Positions 35,847 through 45,038 are shown, counted from the stretch's first letter. The stretch is 64,000 nucleotides of DNA from Ensifer adhaerens (GCF_020035535.1 NZ_CP083349.1:62001-126000); one strand, 5' to 3'. The notes: generated from the sequence alone by a model not told the origin. Translations and numbers: made by a program.

Positions 35847-37421
35847 TCACTCGGATGATGGCTCGAGTTTCTTGATATGACGCAGCGCCAGGGCCGAAAG
35901 GACCGCAAGCATGGTCACGGCGATGGCGCTGAGGACGGCCGCGGTGTTGAAGCCCGCCACAAAGGCGGCCCGGGCATCCTCGATGAGGACTGCCGGCACT
36001 TCCGCTCGCACTGCCAGGGCGCCCCACAGGCTATCGCTGACGGCCTCATGGGCTGCCGGGCCGAGGTTGTCCGGGGCGCTGCGCGCAATCCAATGGCGAT
36101 AGATGGCAGTCGAGATGCTGCCGAGGATGGCGATGCCGAGTGAAATGCCGAGATCCTGCACGGTTTCCGTCATCGCCGAGGCGGAGCCCGCCTTCTCCGG
36201 CGGTGCGGAGCCGACGACGAGGTCGGTGCCGAGCGCGGCAATGGTGCCGTTGCCGAAATAGGCAAGTGTGAGCCCGGAAACGGCCAAGGCGACACCAGAC
36301 GACGTGTCACCGCAAATGATTGCCATCAGCAGGTAGCCGGCCGCGGAGAGGGCGAGCGAGGCGGCGACCACATGACCCGGCCGGAAATGACGGGCGACCA
36401 GCGGTGCCGCAACCCCGCCCGCGATCATGCCCAAGGCTGCGAGCCCCATCCACAGCCCCGCGCCGAATGGCGCGTATCCCGCCACAAGCTGGAGATATTG
36501 CGCGACGAGCAGCATGGCGCCGCCGACGGCGACAAGTCCGACCAGGAGGATGATCAGGGCCACGCAAAGGGTTTTGCTGGAAAACAGCGTCATATCAAGC
36601 AGCGGATCGCTCAACCGCCGTTGCCGGCGGATGAACAGGATCGCGACGGCGAGCCCGACCGCAATGGCGGTCAGCGCGTCGGTCGCGAAGCCGTATTTGG
36701 CGATCTGTTTGATGCCGTAGATCACCGGTAGCATGGTGGCGAGCGACAGGGCGAGGCTCGGAAGGTCGAGCTTCTCGCTATTGGCGGCGCGATGCTCCGG
36801 CAGGAGGAACGGGCCGAGGATCAGCAAGAGCAGGACGATCGGGAGGGCAATGAGAAACGCCGCACCCCACCAGAAAAGCTCCAGCAGGAAGCCGCCGACA
36901 ACCGGCCCCAGTGCATAGCCGACGCCGAACATGGTGGCCCATACGCCGAAACCAAGCGCACGCTGCCGGGGATCCCTGAAGATATTGCTGATGAGCGCGA
37001 GCGTCGAGGGCATGAGTGTTGCCGCCGACACGCCGAGCGCTGCCCGGGCAGCGATCAGCATGACGGCGCCGCTCGAAAAGGCAGCAAAGATCGAGGCGAC
37101 AGCGAAGGCCGCTGCCCCGACCATCAACAGCCTGCGCCGACCGATGCGGTCGCCGAGCGTACCCATGGTGATGAGGAAGCCGGCGATCATGAAGCCATAG
37201 GCATCCATGATCCAGAGCGCCTCTGTACTGGAGGGGCGCAGGTCTGCCGCCAGCGCCGGAAGCGCGAGGTGCAGAAGCGTCAGGTCGAGCCCGAGCAGCG
37301 CAGTGGGCAGGGAAAGCAGTGCCAGTCCCGACCATTCACGTAGGCCCGCCCTGTTCACGTCAGGCCGCGTGCCGCTCGTGGCAGTCTGGCGTTCGGGTAG
37401 ATCGATATTGCTCTCGGACAT
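35847..37421 (-). CDS. MFS drug exporter, DHA2/EmrB-QacA type, 14 helices
   Basis: A 524-residue proton antiporter predicted to have 14 membrane helices. The N-terminal motif region ALWIMDAYGFMIAGFLITMGTLGDRIGRRRLLMVGAAAF is the DHA2 motif A, and ARAALGVSAATLMPSTLALI is motif C-like. The second half holds the QacA-type SAMTETVQDLGISLG. It starts at ATG 37421 with AAGGAGG five bases before it; another ATG overlaps just upstream. An in-frame extension of 134 residues upstream is not real, because it crosses the divergent regulator gene. The neighbour regulator probably represses it. Substrates are unknown. Confidence 0.92.
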   Translation of the reverse strand: MSESNIDLPERQTATSGTRPDVNRAGLREWSGLALLSLPTALLGLDLTLLHLALPALAADLRPSSTEALWIMDAYGFMIAGFLITMGTLGDRIGRRRLLMVGAAAFAVASIFAAFSSGAVMLIAARAALGVSAATLMPSTLALISNIFRDPRQRALGFGVWATMFGVGYALGPVVGGFLLELFWWGAAFLIALPIVLLLLILGPFLLPEHRAANSEKLDLPSLALSLATMLPVIYGIKQIAKYGFATDALTAIAVGLAVAILFIRRQRRLSDPLLDMTLFSSKTLCVALIILLVGLVAVGGAMLLVAQYLQLVAGYAPFGAGLWMGLAALGMIAGGVAAPLVARHFRPGHVVAASLALSAAGYLLMAIICGDTSSGVALAVSGLTLAYFGNGTIAALGTDLVVGSAPPEKAGSASAMTETVQDLGISLGIAILGSISTAIYRHWIARSAPDNLGPAAHEAVSDSLWGALAVRAEVPAVLIEDARAAFVAGFNTAAVLSAIAVTMLAVLSALALRHIKKLEPSSE

Positions 37422-37508
37422 CATCACCTCCTTGTAGGAGGGAGACAATTGATGCACGATCTGAACTGTTACAATATTGCTTATTATCCTGTTACTGAGG
37501 GCAATATC
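37422..37508. promoter_or_regulatory. Divergent control region of exporter and MmyB-type regulator
   Basis: An AT-rich stretch unlike its surroundings, with CTGTTAC repeated in direct orientation at 37466-37472 and 37489-37495, 23 bases apart, about two helical turns. GAGGG precedes a TTG codon at 37509. It looks like an operator placed over the promoters of both genes. Binding by the adjacent regulator is inferred. Confidence 0.55.
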
Positions 37509-38300
37509 TTGTCTGGCCGAACCCTTGCACGTACGCGAAGCGATCTCTCCGACTTCCTGGTCCGGCACAGGGCAAAGCTCACGCCGAGCGACGTCGGCCT
37601 TCCTATAACCGGCGGCCGCCGAACACCGGGATTGCGGCGCGAGGAGGTGGCGCAGCTCGCCGGTGTCGGGCTCACCTGGTACGTCTGGTTTGAGCAGGGC
37701 CGCGACATTCATGTCTCGGAGAGCTTCCTCCTCAAGGTCTCGAAAGCGCTGAGGCTGGATGACGCGGAGTGCAGCCGCCTTTTCCTGCTTGCCCATGGCC
37801 GTCCGCCGCCACCCGAGGCCTACCAATGGCCCTCCGTTGGTCCGCGGATCCAGCAGCTGCTGGACGATCTGGTCGCGCGTCCCGCCTATGTGCTCAACCT
37901 GCGCTGGGATGTGATTGCGTGGAACCGAGCGGCCGACGGCCTGTTCGGCTTTTCAAGCCGCGACATAGGCGATCGCAACGTCATGCGGCTGGTTTTCGCC
38001 GATCCCGACATGCGCCATCGGCTGCCCGCATGGCAGGAGGATGCGCCGAGATTGCTTGCCCAGTTCCGTGCCGACCTGGCCACCGCCCGGGATGATCCCG
38101 CCATGCTCACCTTGATCGACGAACTCAAGTCGCTCTCCCATGTGTTTCGTCAGTGGATGGAGCAGCCCGGCATGGATCGCTACGGCCGCGGCCTCGGCTC
38201 CGTCCTGGATGCACAAGGTGCGCGCCAGGACTTCGCGCATGAGACGCTGCTCGTCGACGAACACCGTCATTTGCGGATGATCGTCTACTTCGAACGCTAG
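37509..38300 (+). CDS. XRE-family regulator with MmyB-like ligand domain
   Basis: A regulator of about 263 residues. The N-terminal helix-turn-helix (about 12-75) contains TPGLRREEVAQLAGVGLTWYVWFEQG, the usual form for this family. The C-terminal MmyB domain (about 100-260) contains RPAYVLNLRWDVIAWNRAA and is thought to bind fatty-acid-like or aromatic ligands. Its start is unclear. A TTG at 37509 has a spaced GAGGG, and the in-frame ATG at 37452 would add 19 residues over a region that looks like promoter DNA. It is divergent from a 14-helix exporter gene, so local repression of that exporter is likely. Confidence 0.85.
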   Translation: MSGRTLARTRSDLSDFLVRHRAKLTPSDVGLPITGGRRTPGLRREEVAQLAGVGLTWYVWFEQGRDIHVSESFLLKVSKALRLDDAECSRLFLLAHGRPPPPEAYQWPSVGPRIQQLLDDLVARPAYVLNLRWDVIAWNRAADGLFGFSSRDIGDRNVMRLVFADPDMRHRLPAWQEDAPRLLAQFRADLATARDDPAMLTLIDELKSLSHVFRQWMEQPGMDRYGRGLGSVLDAQGARQDFAHETLLVDEHRHLRMIVYFER

Positions 38301-38600
38301 AAGGCTTGGTCGGATGATAGACGTCGATCTTTCCGGCGGAGCCGAGGCTCCGCGCCGGCAGGCACGAAAGGCAATTGTTCAATGCCACGAAGTGGTTAGG
38401 TGACAAGGAATATGTATAGCATAATTTATAGAGGTCGTGGAGGCGTCGAACCCGTCTCGGAGCCGTTGGAAGAGGGAGTCCCGGATCACAAAAAGGCGGG
38501 AGCGCCTTCACGAACTTTTGACGCCTGTATCTGAAAATCGGCCCAATGAATTCCTATATTCAGGGTGGTACCGCGGCCACTAAAGGAAAGGAGGTGCCGG
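38301..38600. other. AT-richer intergenic region before a small membrane protein gene
   Basis: Three hundred bases without a larger gene. A stretch TATGTATAGCATAATTTATA near 38410-38430 is the most AT-rich in this neighbourhood and could be a promoter. The segment ends with AAGGAAAGGAGGT, a strong ribosome binding site for the small frame at 38601. No repeat or RNA fold was recognised. Confidence 0.5.
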
Positions 38601-38705
38601 ATGTATCGCTACATGATGAAAGAACTGCTGGTGATCGTTGCTGGCCTTTCGATCTGTGCCTTCACGATCTTGTTCTTCCTGGTCAATTCGACGCCCAATC
38701 TCTAA
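38601..38705 (+). CDS. 34-residue single-helix membrane protein
   Basis: A very small frame, starting MYRYMMKELLVIVAGLSICA and ending in VNSTPNL. It is preceded by AAGGAGG-type sequence (GGAGG, seven bases before the ATG), among the best ribosome binding sites in the window. Residues 8-28 form one membrane helix, with a short positive N-terminus and a polar tail. Codon use is normal. The function is unknown; small helices of this kind often modify a membrane enzyme or transporter. It is convergent with the DUF1810 gene, whose stop is 43 bases away. Confidence 0.65.
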   Translation: MYRYMMKELLVIVAGLSICAFTILFFLVNSTPNL

Positions 38706-38747
38706 CGGCCGCCAGACGGCGTTCCGCCAGCGCCAAGGCGCTCGACA

Positions 38748-39179
38748 TCACTGCCGATGCGCCAGTATGTCCAGAGTGCGCCGATCTCTCTCTCCCTCGA
38801 AGTAAATTCCTAGCGCCTGCTCGAACAGGCGCCCGGCTTCGTCGACCTCGGCAAACAAGGTCATCGACGAGCGGAATTTCATGTCGTCGGGGCTTGCGAA
38901 GATGTCGTGCGCCGACTTCCCTGAAACCGAATTGACGAGCTCCGTGCATTGCCGAAGCCGTGGCCCCAGAAGCGGATGGGCGAGATAGGCCCGCGCTTCG
39001 TCAAGTCCGGTGATTGCGTAGCGCTGTGCCATCGGCGAGTGGCCGAGGCCGGCAATCTGCGGGAAGACGAACCACATCCAGTGCGTCCGTTTGCTGCCGC
39101 GGCCGAGCTCGTCCAGAACCGCGACATAGACGCGGTCCTGGGCTTCGACGAAACGTTGCAGCTCGAAGGGATCCGTCAT
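38748..39179 (-). CDS. DUF1810 family protein
   Basis: A 143-residue soluble protein. DUF1810 features are the N-terminal PFELQRFVEAQDRVYVAVLDEL, the central HWMWFVFPQIAGLGHSPMAQRYAI and the ending MKFRSSMTLFAEV. The function is unknown; the family is widespread, and a macrodomain-linked ADP-ribose role has been suggested for some relatives, which I cannot support here. It lies 44 bases downstream of the aldo/keto reductase gene on the same strand, so both may be in one transcript. Confidence 0.85.
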   Translation of the reverse strand: MTDPFELQRFVEAQDRVYVAVLDELGRGSKRTHWMWFVFPQIAGLGHSPMAQRYAITGLDEARAYLAHPLLGPRLRQCTELVNSVSGKSAHDIFASPDDMKFRSSMTLFAEVDEAGRLFEQALGIYFEGERDRRTLDILAHRQ

Positions 39180-39223
39180 GGCTGCGCCTCCCTTGGTCCA
39201 GCGCCCGCGGGCGCTGGCGTCAG

Positions 39224-40210
39224 TTACCAGCGGTGATGAACATGAACCTTCACCAGCCGCTCGTAAACCTTGCCGATTGCGGCCCTGGTTTCGCCGTCGA
39301 TAGCGCCAAGGGCGCTGGCGGCTGCGTTCGATTGGGCCTGCGCCTCATTGCGGGCGCCGGGGATCACCACCGAAATCGCCTGCTGCTCGAGGATCCAGCG
39401 CAGTGCGAACTGCGCCATCGGCACGCCCGTGGGCACCAGCGGACGAAGCTGCTCGACGGCTTCCAGCGCCGCGTCGAAGGGCACGCCGGCAAAGGTCTCG
39501 CCGACATCGAAGGCCTCGCCGTGCCGGTTGAAGTTGCGGTGATCGTCGGCAGCAAACGCGGTTTCTCGGTTGATCTTGCCGGAGAGCAGGCCGGAGGCGA
39601 GCGGTACCCGCACGATGACGCCGACATTCTTCTTCTGCGCTTCGGCGAAGAACAGCTCGTGCGGGCGCTGGCGGAAGATGTTGTAGATGATCTGCACGGT
39701 CGCGACGCCAGGATATTCGATCGCTTTCAGCGCTTCCTCGACCTTTTCGACCGAGACGCCGTAGTGGCGGAGCTTGCCCTTGGCGACGAGCCGGTCGAGC
39801 GCGCCGAACAGCTCCGGCCGGTAATAGACCTCGGTCGGCGGGCAATGGAGCTGTACCAGGTCGAGCGTCTCGACGCCGAGATTGGCAAGGCTGCGGTCGA
39901 TGAACGCTTCGATGTTTTCGTCCGTATAGCCTTCGGTCACATGCGGGCTGAGCCGGCGGCCCGCCTTGGTCGTGACGAAGGGCTTGTCGCCGCCGCGCTC
40001 CTTCAGCACCGCCGCGATGATCTTCTCGGAGCGGCCGTCGCCATAAACGTCGGCGGTGTCGACGAAGGTCACGCCGGCATCGAGCGCGGCATTGAGCGCA
40101 CGCTTGCCGTCCGCCTCGCTGACATCGCCCCAGGAGCCGCCGATCTGCCAGGCGCCGAAGCCGATCTCGGAAATGGTTGCGCCGGTCTTGCCAAGAACTC
40201 TCGTCTTCAT
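39224..40210 (-). CDS. Aldo/keto reductase
   Basis: A 328-residue NADPH-dependent reductase with a (beta/alpha)8 barrel. The tetrad is visible: D in FVDTADVYG, tyrosine 56 in VYGDGRSE, lysine in VTTKAG and histidine in LVQLHCPP. The C-terminal cofactor loop carries VVIPGARNEAQ. It belongs near the AKR11-12 groups by the opening MKTRVLGKTGATISEIGFGAW. The substrate cannot be told. The next gene on the same strand is the DUF1810 gene. The upstream 186 bases to the YigZ-type gene show no feature except a probable promoter. Confidence 0.9.
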   Translation of the reverse strand: MKTRVLGKTGATISEIGFGAWQIGGSWGDVSEADGKRALNAALDAGVTFVDTADVYGDGRSEKIIAAVLKERGGDKPFVTTKAGRRLSPHVTEGYTDENIEAFIDRSLANLGVETLDLVQLHCPPTEVYYRPELFGALDRLVAKGKLRHYGVSVEKVEEALKAIEYPGVATVQIIYNIFRQRPHELFFAEAQKKNVGVIVRVPLASGLLSGKINRETAFAADDHRNFNRHGEAFDVGETFAGVPFDAALEAVEQLRPLVPTGVPMAQFALRWILEQQAISVVIPGARNEAQAQSNAAASALGAIDGETRAAIGKVYERLVKVHVHHRW

Positions 40211-40396
40211 GGTGCTGTCTCCTGTTGTGCGTCATCGAGCATACGCTGGATGGAGCGGTTCTAGTATGACGCCCTTGGTCGAGTAAATTAGAGCGGGGCA
40301 GGGCGCAGTAAACCGCGCACACTTTTCGCTGGCGCTCCTTCGTGTCGGGCGGGCTGGGTGCGGGTGAAGACCTGCGGGGTTTGGTTGACGGAGGAG

Positions 40397-40981
40397 TTAG
40401 TCGTCCAGCGAAACCACGGCCTTGCCGCGGCTGAGATCGACGACCATTGAGAGGATCGCCTCGGCCTCGTCTTTGCGCAGGTCCACGGTCAGAACCGGGC
40501 CTTTGTCCGTGAAGCTCTCGCCGACAATGGTCACGTCCCGGGCAAGAAGCCGCGCCTTGATCAGCGCCATGTCGGAAAAGTCGAGGGCGACTGTGGCGCG
40601 CACGGTTTCGATCATGTCGATCTTTTCCGCCGCCCGCAGGCACAGCGCTGCCGTGCCGCCATAGGCGCGCACCAGGCCGCCGCTGCCGAGCAGGATGCCG
40701 CCGAACCAGCGAGTGACCACTACCGCGACGCGGTCGAGTTCCTGGCCATCTATGGCAGCGAGGATCGGCTTGCCGGCGGTACCGCTCGGTTCGCCATCGT
40801 CGCTGAAGCGATAGGCCTGGCCTATGCGCCATGCCCAGCAATTGTGGTTGGCGGTGGGGTCGGAGTGGGAGGCGAGGAAGTCCTTTGCCGCCTGTTCATC
40901 GGCAACGGGCGCGGCAAAGGTCAGAAACCGGCTCTTCTTGACGTCCTGGCTTGCCGTTTCGATGCGCTTGAGGGTGAACAT
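40397..40981 (-). CDS. YigZ/IMPACT (UPF0029) family protein
   Basis: A 194-residue protein with the signature SRFLTFAAPVADEQAAKDFL, the central SDDGEPSGTAGKPIL and VVVTRWFGGILLGSGGLVRAY. A C-terminal DUF1949-type domain follows. In eukaryotes IMPACT relatives influence eIF2 kinase control. In bacteria the role is not established, although the protein seems tied to ribosomes. It is likely monocistronic. The 40982-41330 gap after it holds a palindromic element. Confidence 0.88.
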   Translation of the reverse strand: MFTLKRIETASQDVKKSRFLTFAAPVADEQAAKDFLASHSDPTANHNCWAWRIGQAYRFSDDGEPSGTAGKPILAAIDGQELDRVAVVVTRWFGGILLGSGGLVRAYGGTAALCLRAAEKIDMIETVRATVALDFSDMALIKARLLARDVTIVGESFTDKGPVLTVDLRKDEAEAILSMVVDLSRGKAVVSLDD

Positions 40982-41102
40982 GGCTGCTTCCGTTTCTCAA
41001 ACGCTGATAACGGATTGCGAAGGACAGCGCCACAATGGTTTGGATCGGTGCGGGTGTCGGATTTGGTGCGGTGCTGTAGATGAGGCCGCGTGCTTCCACC
41101 GT

Positions 41103-41230
41103 CATTCCTGTGCCTGTCACAGGAATCCAGTCACGGCGCGTCCGTGCCGTGAGAAGACTCATTTTTGTTGAGATGTTATTTCGCGCCGCCGACGCGGCGC
41201 GGCTGGTCCCTGTGACAGGGCACAGGGATG
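41103..41230. repeat. 128-bp palindromic intergenic element
   Basis: The ends, 41103-41126 and 41207-41230, are inverted copies of each other with three mismatches and one shifted base. Each is itself a smaller palindrome around CCTGTGCC...CACAGG. The interior has another GC hairpin (41181-41200, GCGCCGCC with GGCGGCGC-like bases). The gap from YigZ to putA has no gene. This matches a non-autonomous repeat or structured RNA element; CCTGTGAC words of this kind are common between Sinorhizobium genes, as I recall. Confidence 0.6.
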
Positions 41231-41249
41231 AGGTGGCGTGGGTGAGTTC

Positions 41250-41276
41250 CTCGCCCCCACCAAGAGTGGGGGAGAG
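41250..41276. terminator. Hairpin after putA
   Basis: The arms 41250-41260 and 41266-41276 pair with one mismatch around a five-base loop, 55 bases past the putA stop read on the minus strand. It lacks a T run. Confidence 0.45.
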
Positions 41277-41330
41277 GAGAACTTCCAGTGCGCTCTCTTG
41301 AACCGGGGGAGCGCCTATCGAGCTGCGGGT

Positions 41331-44300
41331 TTAGCCGATCGCCATCAGGCTCGCGTTGCCGCCTGCAGCTGCCGTGTTGATCGAGGTCGAGACCTCCTCG
41401 AGCAGCCAGTTCAGGCAATAGGCGTCGGGGTTCTTGCCGATCTCTTCCGTCGAGGCAGCCTGTACCAGAACCAGCGGACCCGGAAGCCCGGCGATCGCCT
41501 TGCTGACCTCGCGCACCCGGGCACCATCACCTTCGACGAGCGCGCCGGCGAACGGACCATCTGCCGCCCAGTCCTTCGACCAGGAAAGCCGCGCGGAGAC
41601 GCTGGCCGGCATATCCTTCAGCGATGCCTGCAGGCCGGAAGCGGCGTCGACGACGACGGTGTTGCCGGTCGCAAGGGCAGCCCCCAGCTGGCGGTAGAGA
41701 CCGGTTTCCGTCGCCGGAACCAGGAGCACGCGGCCGCGCGGATGCAGCGCATAAAGGTTGCGCTCGCCGACCGGGCCCGGAAGCTCCGAGTGGAGGCCGA
41801 GAGCCGAGTTGCTGCCGGCGGTGCGGGCGGCTTCGGCTTCCGCCTTGGCACCCTTGCCGTCGAGCCACTTGACGAAATCGAGCAGAGCAGGATCGGTGTG
41901 AACGGAGCTGTGCTGCGGCGGTACCGGGGCGGTGGCGACGAGACGGCCGAGATAGAGCGGGCCGCCAGCCTTCGGGCCGGTGCCCGAGAGCCCGCGCCCG
42001 CCGAACGGCTGCACGCCGACCACGGCGCCGATGACGTTGCGGTTGACATAGAGGTTGCCCGCCTTCACCCGCGAGGTGACGTGGGCGATGGTCTCGTCGA
42101 GACGCGTGTGCAGGCCGAAGGTCAGACCATAGCCGGTGGCATTGATGTCGTCGATCAGCCGGTCGAGATCGTCGCGGCGGTAGCGGATGACATGCAGAAC
42201 CGGACCGAAGACTTCGCGCTTGAGGTCCGAAAGCTTGTCGAGCTCGATGATCGTGGGCGGCACGAAGGTGCCCTGTTCGGTGCCGGAGGCAAGGCCGATC
42301 TGCTCGACCTTGCGGCCAAGGCCACGCATGGCGTCGATGTGCTTTTCGATGATGCCCTTGGCCTCAGCGGTAATAACCGGGCCGACATCGACCGAGAGCC
42401 GGTCGGTGCGGCCGATCTTGAGCTCATGCAACGCACCCTTCAGCATCGAAAGCGTGCGGTCGGCAACGTCTTCCTGCAGGCAGAGCACACGCAGCGCCGA
42501 GCAGCGCTGGCCGGCGCTGTCGAAGGCCGAGGCGATGACGTCGCCGACGACCTGTTCGGCAAGTGCCGAGCTGTCGACGATCATGGCGTTCTGGCCACCA
42601 GTCTCGGCAATCAGCGGGATTGGCCGGCCGGCGGGCGAAAGACGGTCGGCCAGCTGCGCCTGAATCAGGCGGGCGACTTCGGTCGAGCCGGTAAACATCA
42701 CGCCGGCGATCTCCGGTGAGGCCACCAGGGCAGCGCCGATGCGGCCGTCGCCGGGCAGAAGCTGCAGCGCGTCAGCCGGGATGCCGGCCTCGTGCAGGAT
42801 GCGCACGCCTTCGGCGGCAATCAGCGGCGTTTCCTCGGCAGGCTTTGCCAGCACCGGGTTGCCGGCCACGAGTGCGGCGGCAATCTGGCCGGTGAAGATC
42901 GCCAGCGGGAAGTTCCACGGGCTGATGCAGACGATGGGGCCGAGCGCCTTGTGGGCCGGGCCGAGCGTGCGACGGGTCTGTTCAGCGTAGTAACGCAGGA
43001 AGTCGATCGCCTCGCGCACTTCGGCAATCGCGTTCGGCAGCGACTTGCCGGCTTCGCGCGAAATCAGGCCCAGCAGGGTCGGCATACGTGCCTGCATCAG
43101 GTCGGCAGCACGCGTGAGGCAGGCGGCACGCTCCGTCGGCGAGACGGCGGCCCAGCTTGCGGCGGCCTTGGCGGCAAGGCTTGCAGCCTGGCGGGCATCG
43201 GCTTCCGAAGTCTCGGTGACCGAGCCGACAACGTCGCGGTGGTCGCCGGGGTTGAGAACCGAGCGGGTTTCGCCGGAGGCAGGACCTGTTGCCAGCAGCG
43301 GCACGGCCTTCCAGTCGATCGCAGCGCTCGCCTGGAGTGCTGCGGTCAGCGAGGTCAGGCCCGCTTCGTTGGAAAGGTCGAGGCCGGCCGAGTTGCGGCG
43401 CGTTTCACCGAAGAGATTGTCGGGAAGCGCGATCTGGTCGTGCGGTGCGCCGACGACCGGCATGGCGCGCACGATCTCGACCGGATCGGCAATCAGCTCG
43501 TCGACGGAGACCTTCGGGTCGGCGATGCGGTTGACGAAGGAGGAGTTCGCGCCGTTTTCGAGCAGGCGGCGAACGAGGTAGGCCAGCAGCGTCTCGTGGG
43601 TGCCAACCGGCGCGTAGATGCGGCAGGGACGGTCGAGATTGCCCTTGCCGACCACTTCGTCATAGAGCGGCTCACCCATGCCGTGCAGGCACTGGAACTC
43701 GTACTTGCCGACCTTGAAGTCCTTGCCGGCCATCTCGTAGATGGTCGCGAGCGACTGGGCGTTGTGGGTGGCAAACTGCGGGAAGATCACGTCGGTCGCA
43801 GCCAGCAGCTTCTTGGCGCAGGCGATGTAGGAGACGTCGGTGTAGATCTTGCGGGTATAGACCGGGAAGTCTTCCAGGCCGTCGAGCTGGGCGCGCTTGA
43901 TCTCGGCATCCCAGTAGGCGCCCTTGACGAGGCGTACCATGACGCGGCGTTCGGCGCGACGGGCAAGGTCGATGATGAAGTCGAGCACATAGGGGCAGCG
44001 CTTGCCATAGGCCTGGACGACGAAGCCCATGCCGGCCCAGCCGGCGAGGTCCTTGTCGAGGCAGAGTTCTTCGAGCAGGTCGAGCGAAAGTTCGAGACGG
44101 TCGGCTTCCTCGGCGTCGATGTTGAGGCCGATGTCGTATTTCTTGGCGATGACCGCGAGCGCCTTCACCTTCGGCAGAAGCTCTGCCATCACGCGCGACG
44201 CCTGCGAACGGGCGTAGCGCGGGTGCAGCGCCGAAAGCTTGATCGAGATGCCGGGGCCTTCATAGATGCCGCGGCCGGCCGATGCCTTGCCGATCGCATG

Positions 44301-45038
44301 GATCGCCTGCTCGTAGTCGCGGTAGTAGCGCTCCGCGTCGGCAGCTGTGGTCGCCGCTTCGCCGAGCATGTCGTAGGAGTAGCGGAAGCCCTTCTGTTCG
44401 AGCGCGCGCGAGCGCCGCAGCGCCTCGTCGATGGTTTCGCCGGTGACGAACTGCTCGCCCATCATGCGCATCGCCATGTCGACGCCGCGACGGATGACCG
44501 GCTCGCCGCAACGGGCGATCAGGCGGGTGAGCGCGGCGGAAAGGCTGCGGTCGTTGACGGTTGAGGTCAGCTTGCCGGTGACGACGAGACCCCAGGTGGC
44601 GGCGTTGACGAACAGCGAGCGGCCGCCGCCGATATGCGACTTCCAGTCGCCATCGGCGATCTTGTCGCGGATGAGCGCGTCACGCGTCGCGGTGTCCGGA
44701 ATGCGCAGCAGCGCTTCGGCGAGGCACATCAGCGCCACGCCTTCCTGGCTCGAAAGCGAATATTCCTGCACGAGACCCTCGACGCCGGAGCCCTTGTGCT
44801 TGGCGCGCAGTGCCTCGATCAGCTTGCGTGCGGTCTTGGCGGCCGCCTCGCGGGTCTTGGCGTCCAGCGTCGCAGCTTCGACGAGTGCCGGCAGCACTTC
44901 CGTTTCCGGGCGACGGTAGGCGGCGGTGATGGCCTGGCGAAGCGTGCTCTGCGGGCGCATCGGCGGAGCGAACTCGGCGAACGGAGCCTGCGGAGCGCCG
45001 GTCTCTGCAGTGGTCTTGTGAAGCGGTGTCTGGCTCAT
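41331..45038 (-). CDS. putA: Bifunctional proline dehydrogenase / glutamate semialdehyde dehydrogenase PutA
   Basis: Oxidises proline to glutamate in two steps within one protein of 1235 residues. The FAD-dependent proline dehydrogenase barrel spans about 170-480, with YEGPGISIKLSALHPRY, RLVKGAYWD and QCLHGMGEPLYDEV. The NAD-dependent aldehyde dehydrogenase spans about 560-1000, with FTGSTEVARL, AETGGQNAMIV and catalytic cysteine in DSAGQRCSALR. The final 150 residues form the usual C-terminal flap. The N-terminus lacks the ribbon-helix-helix DNA-binding domain of the E. coli enzyme, so this PutA does not repress its own gene. It starts at ATG 45038, and the regulator is not adjacent. Confidence 0.96.
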   Translation of the reverse strand: MSQTPLHKTTAETGAPQAPFAEFAPPMRPQSTLRQAITAAYRRPETEVLPALVEAATLDAKTREAAAKTARKLIEALRAKHKGSGVEGLVQEYSLSSQEGVALMCLAEALLRIPDTATRDALIRDKIADGDWKSHIGGGRSLFVNAATWGLVVTGKLTSTVNDRSLSAALTRLIARCGEPVIRRGVDMAMRMMGEQFVTGETIDEALRRSRALEQKGFRYSYDMLGEAATTAADAERYYRDYEQAIHAIGKASAGRGIYEGPGISIKLSALHPRYARSQASRVMAELLPKVKALAVIAKKYDIGLNIDAEEADRLELSLDLLEELCLDKDLAGWAGMGFVVQAYGKRCPYVLDFIIDLARRAERRVMVRLVKGAYWDAEIKRAQLDGLEDFPVYTRKIYTDVSYIACAKKLLAATDVIFPQFATHNAQSLATIYEMAGKDFKVGKYEFQCLHGMGEPLYDEVVGKGNLDRPCRIYAPVGTHETLLAYLVRRLLENGANSSFVNRIADPKVSVDELIADPVEIVRAMPVVGAPHDQIALPDNLFGETRRNSAGLDLSNEAGLTSLTAALQASAAIDWKAVPLLATGPASGETRSVLNPGDHRDVVGSVTETSEADARQAASLAAKAAASWAAVSPTERAACLTRAADLMQARMPTLLGLISREAGKSLPNAIAEVREAIDFLRYYAEQTRRTLGPAHKALGPIVCISPWNFPLAIFTGQIAAALVAGNPVLAKPAEETPLIAAEGVRILHEAGIPADALQLLPGDGRIGAALVASPEIAGVMFTGSTEVARLIQAQLADRLSPAGRPIPLIAETGGQNAMIVDSSALAEQVVGDVIASAFDSAGQRCSALRVLCLQEDVADRTLSMLKGALHELKIGRTDRLSVDVGPVITAEAKGIIEKHIDAMRGLGRKVEQIGLASGTEQGTFVPPTIIELDKLSDLKREVFGPVLHVIRYRRDDLDRLIDDINATGYGLTFGLHTRLDETIAHVTSRVKAGNLYVNRNVIGAVVGVQPFGGRGLSGTGPKAGGPLYLGRLVATAPVPPQHSSVHTDPALLDFVKWLDGKGAKAEAEAARTAGSNSALGLHSELPGPVGERNLYALHPRGRVLLVPATETGLYRQLGAALATGNTVVVDAASGLQASLKDMPASVSARLSWSKDWAADGPFAGALVEGDGARVREVSKAIAGLPGPLVLVQAASTEEIGKNPDAYCLNWLLEEVSTSINTAAAGGNASLMAIG

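Noticed and set aside
37422..37826. 134-residue N-terminal extension of the MFS exporter
   Set aside because: It would cover the divergent promoter and the regulator's start, while GGAGG lies before the ATG at 37421.
39345..40841. Minus-strand frame of 498 codons overlapping the reductase and YigZ-like genes
   Set aside because: It is out of frame with two proteins that have strong family motifs and gives low-complexity arginine-rich sequence.
34840..41330. Genomic island inserted at tRNA-Arg
   Set aside because: There is no integrase, no transposase and no repeated tRNA end, and most genes have normal composition. It is kept only as a weak observation.
42792..44564. Plus-strand frame of 590 codons opposite putA
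   Set aside because: Antisense of a clear PutA with catalytic motifs, and no ribosome binding site.
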